In this document: piece after piece, positions 45,595 through 55,887 of the stretch
How positions within the stretch are numbered: position 1 is the stretch's first letter
Layout: each line of letters starts with the position of its first letter
Source: Biscogniauxia marginata
Lineage: Eukaryota > Ascomycota > Sordariomycetes > Xylariales > Xylariaceae
Length of the DNA stretch: 64,000 nucleotides
Assembly: GCA_022695795.1 (NCBI GenBank)
Contig: MU404153.1
Coordinates: forward strand, 1-64,000
Direction of reading: 5' to 3'
The notes under the pieces: generated by a model
What the model saw: the letters and a program-made list of their open reading frames with translations, nothing else
What the model was told of the DNA's origin: nothing
Databases searched by the model: none
Translations under genes and position numbers: made by a program

Positions 45595-47708
45595 ATGGAG
45601 TCACTGTGCGTTGTCTCCCATGATCAAGATTCAAAATATGAAGACGACGATGCCCCATTCCATCTTCGAACCTTTCGTGCTTCTCAGACGCTGACCTGGA
45701 TGATCCAAAGGTCCATTACGACCGACTGCATCACCCTTGGCAGCAAGATTGCCAAGGTTCTGTTCATTCTGACCGGCTTTGTCCGCGAGGTTCGTGAGGC
45801 CCGCGCCGATGTCGACCATGTTTCCCGCGAGTTGCACTCGTTGCAGGGCGTGCTCGATCTCCTGAAGGAGGATGCTGGACTATTTCCTCCTGAGCTGGGC
45901 GAGCAGACCCCCGCCATTATCGAACATTGTTCTAACGTCGTAGACGAGCTTGATGCGTCGCTGTCGATCTTGAGCAGTACGGAACTGCCCAAGCAGGAGA
46001 AAAGAGCGCGATGGGTAGATGCCGGTAGGAAGAATTCGGCAAGGTTCAGAACAACTTTAGAGGCGCACAAGTCCATCCTGGGAGTGGCGCTCGACCTGGT
46101 TGGAGCGTACGTACGACATGCCGCCGACTAAGGATGATGCTTACCCACAGTAGGACTACAATTCGGGATGCGAATTCAGAAGTAGAGCCCAACAAGAGAA
46201 ACACGATCGAGAGGCACCAGAACAGCGCCGATGTTGTGGAGGATGTGTCTCGAGTCCTGGTGGAAATGCTACAGCTACAGATGCGATTGCCAGGGGAATT
46301 TAGGAAGACGCCCGACCCGACGCTTCACGATTATATGAATGACCTTCGGAGTTACGCGGAAACCATTGTGAGTAGAAAAGAGAGTGGGCATGATGTCGAA
46401 CGAGAGAATGAGGAAGCAGAGCAGCGCATCAACCAAGGGGCATTTATGGGCGAGAAAGAGTTGTTCGGGGCCTATGTTGGAGACATACCAGATAGTGCCA
46501 TTGACGTAAGCGTTGAGCCCGTGTTCAAGACCCTGAAGGAGGCACTGGCCAAAAACTCAGACGAGGTTTCGAACATGGACGACGTGATAGAGGACATTTT
46601 GGAGGGCCCTAGCCGGGCGCCGACGCCGCCACCAAAAGATATCAAGAGATTAGAGCTCGCTCGAAACAAGATGGCCTCCCCATTCGAACTACAGCCGAAT
46701 TCCCCGACCCAATCGTATGGTGTAGTCACCCAGATCAGCTCTGACAGTCAAACGGAAGGCCGGCCGGCTTCGAATAAATGCAAGAGAGGACTAAAGAAGT
46801 TCTTTGGCCCCATAAAGAATGCAATCTCGGAAAGCAGACCCCATACACGATCTACGAGCTCAACGACGACATCCTCCGACATAAGACCATCACCCTCAGT
46901 CATCCAGGCAAGTTTGGGACGGAAGAGCAGTCAAAGACTTTCCGTATCCTTCAAGAAGATGCCTCTGTGGAACGCGGAGGCGCTGGAGGAGCCAGAGGGT
47001 ACCGACACCAACGCGGTTTTTGGCGTGTCTCTCCAGAAGAGCATGCAGGTAGCCAAGGGCACAGCCAAGACACACCATAGCGGCAACGGGGGATCGTCGC
47101 GACGGGAATTTCCTCTATGCGTGCAGAAGTGCAGTTTCTTCCTAAAGAACGAAGGAGTGGAAGCGCCTGACATCTTTGCCGAGCCGGGCGATCGACTTCT
47201 AGTGGCCAAACTGAAGGAGATATTCAGCAGAGCTCCAACATACGGCGGGGACATCAATTGGGAGAACTTCGGCGTATACGAAGCGGCCGATCTCATCCTA
47301 CTCTACCTTTCCCAGCTTCCGAAACCGTTAATCTCGGAGTCGATTGCAAAACGCTGGATTTCCCTTTCTCGACAAGCCACGATTTCGGGATCCCACGGCA
47401 CTCGGCTCGATCAATGTATCGACTTCTGGGAGGAGGCGCTCGGCGGCCTTAGAGGTCCGAGTTGCAGTCTGTTCAAACTGCTGCTTAACCTGTGGGCAGA
47501 GATTGCAGAAGCAGCAGACAAGAACGACATGACGGCGGAGCGACTAGCCGGCGTGGTGATTAAGCCTCTGATGCATGTCTCCTCTTCGAAGTATGATACA
47601 GACTATATGCTCTCTCTGGCTTTTCTCATCCGCCGGAGGGGCGAGTACTCGGAGCTGCTGAAGAAAGACCAGAAGGATGTCAAGCGTATCAGCAAGGCAG
47701 CGTGGTAA
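45595..47708 (+). CDS. RhoGAP-like protein without the arginine finger
   Basis: Two exons: 45595-46106 and 46151-47708, with a 44-bp intron (GTACGT...GACTAAGG...CACAG), give 689 aa. The frame joins exactly, so this is one gene and not two. Residues 1-170 are helical (VDHVSRELHSLQGVLDLL), like N-terminal helical regions of several fungal signalling proteins. The middle is Ser/Thr/Pro-rich. The C-terminal RhoGAP domain (about 490-689) has PLCVQKCSFFLKNEG, LILLYLSQLPKPLIS and MTAERLAGVVIKPLM. The usual GIFR-x-x-G loop reads DIFAEPGD: Ala514 replaces the catalytic arginine. It probably binds Rho-family GTPases without strong GAP activity, or acts as a scaffold. Confidence 0.82.
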
Positions 47709-50331
47709 TCGACCTAAATGAAGGCTTGGGGAGTTCGGGGTAGTTATTCGACCCCGACAGAGAAGGTGTAGCTCCATTCGGAGGAGCCATGATGGTATCG
47801 TTGCTAAGAACGACGACCGAATTATGGGACGCGTCGTACCGATATCACTGGCACATATACACATGTTCTTGTGCGATTTGCCAGCAGTTTCCGTCCGTTC
47901 GTCGTGCCATACACAAGTAATTTTCAAACATTGATTTTATTTGGTGGAACTTCAGCAACAGAGAGATACCCGAGGCGCCCCCTTTTCCTTTCCCCGTCAC
48001 GAACCAACGTGGCCGCCCAACTTGGCACCTTTCATTCCTTTCTCTTACCTTTGAAAGTATAACCAACCAGACATCTCGCTTTCCCGGACATGACGGCTAA
48101 TTAATAATGGAAGAGTCTCGAAAAGATCCGGTCTCATACCCCGAATTGAGTAGGATTGGTGTCTAGCGTGGCAATGGATGTGGTGGAGACGCGCCTTGCA
48201 GCCAAGGAGGCAAGGGACAGGAACTAGGAACAGGAGGCTGGATCTCTTTTGACGGGAGACATGTGCTATTGGATTCGACATTTTGAGCCGCAGATCTCTT
48301 GGGTCAAAAATATGGAACAGGGGCAAGCAGTTCTTAAATGTTTGCTCTCAGCTATTCAGAATATACGGAGGAATGGCGTTCTTCGGGCTCCTATTCTCTT
48401 GTTTGTATCTCTAGTCTGATTGTGTGTTTTTGTCATTCTGCATGTTGTTAAATGATACCACGCGAATATATATACCCAATCTCGTATCAAGTTGTACATA
48501 ACTAGCATGGGTATCTTACCCTTGATTCCCCATCCTGAATGCTATGACGGGGCGGTTCCAGATGTCTGTGAAGTTAGGTAAACCCTATGTGTGTTTAAGG
48601 ACGGAACGGAATGGCGTCTTTTTGCTCACGAGAGATGCAGATGCAAGTCTGGAGGGAGCGGGTCTCGAAAAGCTCGAAAGGGAATTTAGGATTTTCTGAT
48701 TCAGGCTGAGAGGTCTTGGCACTTTAATCGATGGACCGACCACATTGGCGGGCATGCTGAATTCGTTATCTGAAGTGCCCTTTCGATGCCTGCCTTGGTA
48801 CATCGAATGGACTTGAGACTTATCTCATTTTATGTAAGATCCCCCCTTATCCCTTCCATATATATACATACCTACCTACCTACCTACCTACCTAACCTAA
48901 TATATAATTGTTGAGTAATGTATCTTCATTTCCTATGTATTCGTACTCGCGTGTCTTGGCAGTGGCCGAGCTGAACCAGTTCAACGATCAAACGAATATC
49001 GACGGAACATACCTGGGTTACTTTCCGGGGGGGTTTCCCACAGACGAATGAAACTCGGTCGAAGAACGGCACGAGTCCAAACTCAGTTGAAGTTGTGGTG
49101 TTGGTTGTGTGATAGGGACGTCATTTATTGACCAACCCAACCGCATCCATTTCCTGTCTTTACGGGCGGTGAGAAATGCCCTGAAGTATGTACCTTAGGT
49201 ACGTATAGTGGTAGTTGCTGTAGGGTGCTGTAAGGTGCTGTAATCAGGTGGTAATTAGCGTGGCCGTTGAGGGGCCAGGGAAAGACGCGCTAGCTACAGG
49301 CTGTTTAAAGCCGGTTGCAAGGTGCTATAAAACCTAGCCGCGTCTTTGGGTCCTCTGGGTCCTTGGGTGCATGTAATTGTACATGTACGTATGTACGTAT
49401 GTGTCTAGTTCGTGTCGCTGCCGCGTCTTTTGAGCGTGTCAGCTTGCAGCGAGAACCACTTTCCGACTCCGTAACTCCTCTTTTTAAAATACTGGAATAC
49501 CCATTGTGTATGTAGCCTTGTTTCCCTTTTTTTACCCCCTTCCTATTAGACTGGGACCTAAAAAAAAAAAAGTACTGTTAGGCCACATCCGACTCCTTTC
49601 CGGTTCCTCGGGCTTTTAAGTTGTTCAATTCTTTCTTCCATCCCACCACATAACAGAAAAAAAAAAGAGAGAAGACTGAATAAGTCAACCCGACCCGACA
49701 ACCCGACCCGACCAGACCAGACCAGACCAGACCAGACCAGACCAATTCTTCAGACCTTTCGACGGCACACAAAAAAAGAAGGGTTCCCATAATCGATTGT
49801 TTAAAATAGTTTTGATTGTCTCATATTTTCTCTTGTTCAGGACTTTCGGGTCTGCAGCAAATTCGTCATTGCTATTGTTCCAGTTCAGGAGAGAGTACGG
49901 CCTCGGTCCGGGGTTCAGGCTTAGGTAAAAAGTGGGGTCGGAGAAAGAGAGCTCTTTTTTTCCTCTCTTAAAGCAGATTTGAGAACAAGCGTGTGCATCA
50001 GACGCGCACCGCGAATCCCGACTAGCCCAAGACGCGCCTGCCAAAAGACGCAGCCAGCACCAAAGAGCCCACACTTTAGGTACCTCCAGGGCTGTACCGT
50101 GATACCACCAATTTTCTCTAACCTCTTCCAAAACCACCTTCTCCCTCTCCCTCTCCCTCTCTTCAATTCCCACAACCCTGACATTTCTACTCTTCCCGCA
50201 AGCCCTCTTCGTTTCCTCCCCCGTCCCCCTCCCTTCCTTCGTCGGGGAAGCAGTCCAATAGGCCTAGTCCTATTTTTTAATTACTTCTTGTCTTTCTTTC
50301 CTTTGGCTATGCCTTTTGGTATTTCAACACC
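47709..50331. other. 2.6-kb intergenic region
   Basis: 3' flank of the RhoGAP-like gene and a long promoter/leader of the FHA gene. It contains CTACCTAC repeats (48869-48895), the GACCA array listed separately, and a CTCCCT tract (50140-50165) close to the FHA start. No gene is supported. Confidence 0.5.
49686..49744. repeat. GACCA pentanucleotide tandem array
   Basis: Copies of gaccc grade into seven or more perfect copies of gacca, ending at about 49744. It is a microsatellite about 590 bp upstream of the FHA gene start. Chance frames over it on the - strand give repetitive peptides and are not genes. Confidence 0.85.
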
Positions 50332-51926
50332 ATGAGCTACTCTTCACCCACCAAGGCCATGGACGACGCGACGTCAGGCGAACCCACCCTGCCGCCTCCC
50401 GCAACTGCCTCTCCTTCGTCCAGCGTTGCTGGCGTGAAGCGTCCTGCTCCCTCTTTGCTTCCTCCATTTGAGCCTCTGTCCTCCTCTCCCGGTCTTCCCC
50501 GGCCCCTGAAGAGAGTGTCCCGAGATGGTCTACACGGGTCGAGTGTTTTTGCCAAGTATCCCACGCCAATTCCCACCTCCAGCACCGGCATCCTCTCGTC
50601 GTCCCCCCCGCGCGTCCAATCCGCTGCCAGGCCCGGCCTGGTGCGTACGCTCTCGTCCCTGTCGGAGAGAGCCCCCTTGGCTGCTCTGCCCTCCGTCGAA
50701 CTCAACGAGAATGGCGAAATGCTCCTGATGGGCCGGTCGAGCAATTCGTCTCATTACCAGCTAACTGCCAACCGTCACGTCTCGCGTATTCACGTCAAGG
50801 CACGGTATATTCCCGCGTCTAACCCTCTCGAGCCGAACAAGGTAGAAATCATATGCAATGGCTGGAACGGATTAAAATTACATTGTCAGGGGAAGACTTG
50901 GGAACTGTCCAAGGGGGATACCTTCACGTCGGAAACCGAGAACGCTGAGATCATGTTGGACGTGCAAGAGTCGAGAGTCATGGTCCATTGGCCCAAGAAG
51001 GACCGCCACGATTCTAATGGCCATCTGTCGGATTCTTCATGGGACGAATCACCGCGTTCCCGGCCGCGTCCCGCCGGCCCGGCATCGGAATTATTGCAGT
51101 CTAGTCCGCTACGAAGACAGACGCGTATAAAGTCGCCAGAATCCCCTACGCCCGCCAACAGGTCATCTTCCAGCTTGAATGGTCTTCTGCCGACCCACGA
51201 CACGAGTGAGCCCGTTCAGATCTACGAGGACGAGAGTGCCGATGAGCAAGAGCTCCCCAAGCCTTCCTTGGACGTTGACATCTCGTTCGCCCAGACAGAT
51301 GTTGCTCAGAGCTTCTCCAGTGACCTTAGCGACCTAGACGAGAACGATCCCGATGAGGAGAATGATCCCATCATTCACTCTTTCGGCCCATTTGGTGCGA
51401 ATCTTTCCAACCGCCTAGCCGCTTTTACGGCCATTTCGCCCAAGAAGTCTTCCCGCACGCTGTCTAGTGACACAACGATTCAGGGGTCGGTGGAGCCGGA
51501 TGAGCCCCTTAGCCCTAGCATCGACGTGGATGCCGTTAAAAACCACGTGATCAACCAGCTAGCCTTCTCCCGACTATCATCCAATCCTCTGTCCGGTATT
51601 ATGAACAACCTGCCGGCCGAAGAGAAGAAGGACCTGACCAAGTCACAATTGCGTCGGATCATCGAGTTGACGGAGTGTCTCGGTATCATCCGACGCCAAG
51701 GCAAGGACGCTGCGGGCAAGCCCCTGGAGAGTGAGTATTATTATATCCCGGAGCACGACACGGATGAATCTCGACGTATTGCTGTGACCGATGGCTTGCG
51801 AAAACCTAGCTTGAGAGCTTGTAGAAAACAGCATAAGGTAATTGGATACCCGAGACTTGCACCTAAAAGATTTGAGATGTTGACAGGAACTAGCAATATT
51901 ATTGGAAGCGGCCTAAAACCCCATGA
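50332..51926 (+). CDS. FHA-domain nuclear protein (Tos4/Plm2-like)
   Basis: Two exons: 50332-51837 and 51894-51926, give 512 aa. The last intron is 56 bp, and the final exon codes only QYYWKRPKTP, restoring a basic, aromatic C-terminus directly after RKPSLRACRKQHK. Residues 1-110 are Ser/Pro-rich. The FHA domain (about 115-220) shows LLMGRSS (131-137), NRHVSRIHVKA (148-158) and CNGWNG (175-180), the Gly-Arg, Ser-x-x-His and Asn-Gly positions that bind phosphothreonine. An acidic Ser/Asp-rich stretch and a conserved C-terminal block (LSGIMNNLPAEEK, TKSQLRRIIELT, ESEYYYIPEHD) follow. Yeast Tos4 and Plm2 act in the G1/S and DNA-damage response; that role is inferred here only from layout. Confidence 0.82.
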
Positions 51927-54264
51927 TCGATTTTCGCATTCGCCCTTTTGGGGGTATTGTTATATTGGATTGCTTAGGTCTGTGTGGCGGTGGTGGTGAT
52001 GATGGTGGTTGTGCTGGTGGGAGGTTCTGCCATTTCTGTGATTTTTTTTTCCCCGTGTTGACAGACAAAATACCCCCTTCCTTGATGAAGTCTGTCCCGG
52101 CATTGACATGGCAACAGCAGCATGTTGGTTATGGTTTGTGCACACGCACACGCACACACATGCATGGCTCTAGGCGTTCTTGGTCTTCGTTTCCCCCCTC
52201 GAGGTCCTTCAGCCTCCCCAAACCTTGTATTCCCCCTTTCGGATAGCTGGAGTTCTGGTTGGTTATTTTCGGTTGTCTGGTCTTTGATGCATCGCCGTCT
52301 CACGAAGACCATGAGGTCATGATGCAATGGGGACTGGTAATTTATTGCTTTTTTTTTCTCTCACTTTCCTCTTCAGGTCTGTTGCATCTGCGTTACACCA
52401 TACACTTCGTTGATCGTTTTTAATGGTATGCTCGCATAGAGAGACAAACAGACGGAAAAGAAGAATGAGATGTGTAGAGAGAGACCTCAGGGAAGGGATG
52501 GGCTTGTATAAAAACTACTCGAGACATAGCTGTGCTGCATAAAAAGGAGGGAAAGAAATTCCAGAATTCTTGTTCTTTTTTAAATTTTGGTTTCGACCGT
52601 TGGTGGCATGAAGCTTGATATAATTATAACAGTAAACAAGACCAATCAACAAGCAGTGGCTTCATCATGCATAACCCGGTCTATGAAGGTAACGTCTTAC
52701 CTGAAGTTGGGAAGATCAAGTCAGTCAGTGGTGATTAGAAGGACATGGAAAGCATTTACATTACATACATACCTAATCAGTGCTCAGTGGCCCGTGTCTC
52801 CTTTTAATCGTTTTTGCCACTGCTTACAACGCATGGAGCACACGCCTGACACAAACGCGGATTGCGCATTTACATAAGTTGTATGATACACGGCAGCTTT
52901 ATGCGTGATAGCGATTTTGGGGTTTCATCCGCCCGATAAGCTTCCTTATCAGGAAGGGCAGAGGTACCTAGGTACCTACCTAAGGTAAGCTACCCCGCAC
53001 TCTTCCTTTGGGTTACCCCGCTTTCACATCAATTACTACCAAACTTTACCTAGGTAGGAAGACACCTATGTAATCAAGGTAAGACAAGACCAGGGATTGA
53101 TTGCTATATACCTAAGGTATAAGCACCTACCTTAGGTAGGTACCTAGGTAGGTATGCGTTGTACGGTCGGTGGAAGGGGGGACTGGAGCGGGTGAGGGTC
53201 TGGAACTAATGTACCTACCTACCTACCGGCCTTTTCGATATGCCCCAGAACTTACTTTCCTTTTGCCCGCGTGTTGCGATGCAGGATACACGTATGTTAC
53301 CCAGCTACCTACTAGTTTGGTAATTACATGTATCGTCCAATGTATGGTTATGTACGTACGTAACGGCACTGCACCATCTTACCATCTTGTGTCATCCCGA
53401 GTCTTCGTGTTATTCCTAGATAAACCAACCCTCCCTTCCTATTGGAAAATCGAGCATCCAACTAACAAGTGTCTAATGGGGTGAGGTAAGGTGATCGTCT
53501 AACGGCTGTTTATTGATAGGTACCTACCTTGTTAAGGATATATATTATATATAAAGGGAGGAGGGAAACATCTTCCGTGTTTCAATTTTCATTCTCTACC
53601 TAGGTTACTTGCTTGCGATACTCTCTCCAGTGCTGCAGTTACCTACCTTACTTCAACATCTTGCACTACCTTAATGTAATTACTAGGTATATATTTTATA
53701 TATTCATTAACCAGTCTCTGCCCAAGCACATACTCTGCATTCGGCTTCATTGTGCCTACCCACCTCAGGACTACGTCACTTACACTACACTACGTCACGC
53801 CCACTGTTTACATCCTCTCGGTTGGATCGAGTTGATCTCATTAGTTCGATTAAAAGATCCAAGAAGTACGCGCGGTTGAAGTTTCCAGGTAAGCGCGCCT
53901 ACCATATCCCGACCTCCCTACCTCCCTACCTCCCTCACTCCCTCCCTACGTGTATATATTTATACCTACCTCCTACCTACCTATACATCTAAATACCATC
54001 GGGTTGTTGTCTCTCTTTCATATACATTTCCCTCGTATATCTGTACTAATAAGACATCCCCTCCACGAAGCTTTTATTGCCCGATCCAAGGGAACTTGCC
54101 CACCACTACCGAATATCCATCAACCTATCCTCCCGTCTCCAATACACACCCAAGAGCTACACACCCCCTCTACAAGCAAACCCTTAATCCTAAATAGCCG
54201 TCACGAAACAACAATAATAACCCCGAACTAGAGACAAGAAAAAGACAAACGATTACCTAAGAAC
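51927..54264. other. 2.3-kb intergenic region with TACCTA motifs
   Basis: 3' flank of the FHA gene and a long upstream region of the 85-aa gene. It is rich in TACCTAGGTA-type palindromes (entered separately) and pyrimidine-rich CTCC/CCTACC tracts just before the start codon (53910-53990). Overlapping frames are not called. Confidence 0.5.
52961..53228. repeat. cluster of TACCTAGGTA-type palindromic motifs
   Basis: Within about 270 bp the words TACCTA, TAGGTA and their joined palindromes (GGTACCTAGGTACC, CCTTAGGTAGGTACCTAGG) recur at least a dozen times in both orientations. Similar short clusters are seen near 42775, 44945, 45175, 48870 and 59570, always outside genes. The function is unknown. 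Confidence 0.7.
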
Positions 54265-54522
54265 ATGTCTTCCCAACCCCGTCAACTGCCCAAGCAACTC
54301 GACATGGCCAAGATCGCCACCGCCCCTGCCGCCGTCCTCGAGACGGGGCCCGCGAGCCCGCAGCATGAGAAGGACGCTGCCCGCGGCAGGAGTAGCGCCG
54401 AGGGCTGGACGCCAACCTCGGGCGCCCGGAGGCTGAGCTACCGCCAGGAGGACCGCAAGCACGAGCTCCAGATGGCTGGAATCTTCACCCGGGACGGGGG
54501 TCCGGGGTTTAGCGAGACATAG
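54265..54522 (+). CDS. conserved small fungal protein, 85 aa
   Basis: A single exon from ATG 54265. There is a low-complexity Ala/Pro-rich N-terminus (MSSQPRQLPKQLDMAKIATA), then a Ser-rich middle and a basic block: RRLSYRQEDRKHELQMAGIF, ending GGPGFSET. The Q-E-D-x-K-x-x-x-Q pattern and GFSET/GFTE-type ends occur in short, uncharacterised Pezizomycotina proteins as far as I recall. It is predicted to be soluble, without a signal or membrane segment. The codon bias (GC-rich third positions) differs clearly from the flanking non-coding DNA, which supports a real gene. Confidence 0.65.
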   Translation: MSSQPRQLPKQLDMAKIATAPAAVLETGPASPQHEKDAARGRSSAEGWTPTSGARRLSYRQEDRKHELQMAGIFTRDGGPGFSET

Positions 54523-55887
54523 AACGAGGGGAAGAAGAAGAAGCAGAAAATAAGGGTGGAACAATGATGAAGGGAAATTGAAAAGGACAGGGTTTCTTCC
54601 TTTTTTCTTTTCTTTTTTGGGTGGGTTGGGGTGGAAGGGATTGGTTTCTGAAATTGGATGTGATGATGAACGAGGAAGTAAATAGCAGGGGATTTTTTTT
54701 TTGAGGGAAGGACAAATCGCATACGAAATACGGATTAGAACTGCCTGAGATTGGGAACGCTGTTCACGACATTAGTAACTCCGCGTCGTCGGGTTATGCC
54801 CCCCTACGTAGGTTTGGGCATGGCGGGGATTACATATGGGATACGAAAAACTAACAAGGAGCACCACCACGGGGAAAGGGGTCCAGAATGACCTTGTAAC
54901 TACATACTCGGGACTTGAGAATGAATTACGGCGGAAAAGAAGTCGGTGGAAAGCAAAAAGTCCGTTGGGAATACGGAAAGGGAAAAGACCACTTGTATAA
55001 ATAACATGGACGGAAAACAAAATTATACGTAAAATTTGTGTTGATTTATATTATTTTCGCATCCCGGCAATGACCAAAGAAACAGACTGACAGACTAACA
55101 ATAATGATGTTGCGTTCATCTTGATTGTGATTAACCTAGCTTAATACGCGCCGGTTTGCCTTCCCAATGTGTTCGTAGCCTGCTGTCTGGTATACGTAAT
55201 AGTAAACGAGTCTCGTAGTTGTAGTTGCTGTTTATCGGCGAAACAATACCTAGGTAGAGAACAGAACACGTGGACAAGAGCGCCCCTATTCTCCCGGCCT
55301 AGTTCGTGCCAATGAGCACACAATGGCGTGGGTAACCAACACGGCCAAATACATATCTCTTCCATATTAGCCTTACGCTTCTACGAATCGAGTATATGGG
55401 TATCAACAATCACACGGCTGCTCCCAAGGGAAGAATGCTAGCATTACTGTGTATACATATCTTAGAGAGGCGTTCGTCAGGAAGAATAGATTGAGCCCTA
55501 GCATACTGACCACATACACCCCCCGTGCGATTGAGAGAGGGGGGGGGGGTGCTATGGTTAACACGCCGAACAGGCGGATATAATACAGGGCAGAGAGCAA
55601 TATGAAATACGTTCAAGAAAGAAAAAGATCGTCGGTAAGCTAAAAATCTGCAGAAATGTTCATGGCAGATCAAAAGTCGTAGGATTGTGACCATATTCCC
55701 AAAGCAAGCTATGCTCCCTGCCTGATTCCAGTCCCATGATAGTAGCTTCGCCGTAACTCCCAAACCAGAGATCCGTACTCCTCCGTTCATCCTTGGCGGC
55801 ATTGGGTAGCATTTCCGTAAAAAACATTTAAAAATGGTAATTTTTATTGGGCAGTTATAGGTCCATACTGAGCAAGGAGTTCCTGGC
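54523..55887. other. convergent intergenic region
   Basis: 3' flanks of the 85-aa gene and the mitochondrial protein gene. It includes T/A tracts (54598-54620 and 54690-54702) and a G run at about 55541-55550. No gene is seen. Confidence 0.5.

Noticed and set aside
46107..46150. Possible boundary between two separate genes
   Set aside because: A 44-bp intron with good donor, branch site and acceptor joins the frames exactly, so one RhoGAP-like gene is the better reading.
49685..50173. 162-codon - strand frame over the GACCA array
   Set aside because: Its end is a pure translation of the microsatellite, and the rest lacks any domain.
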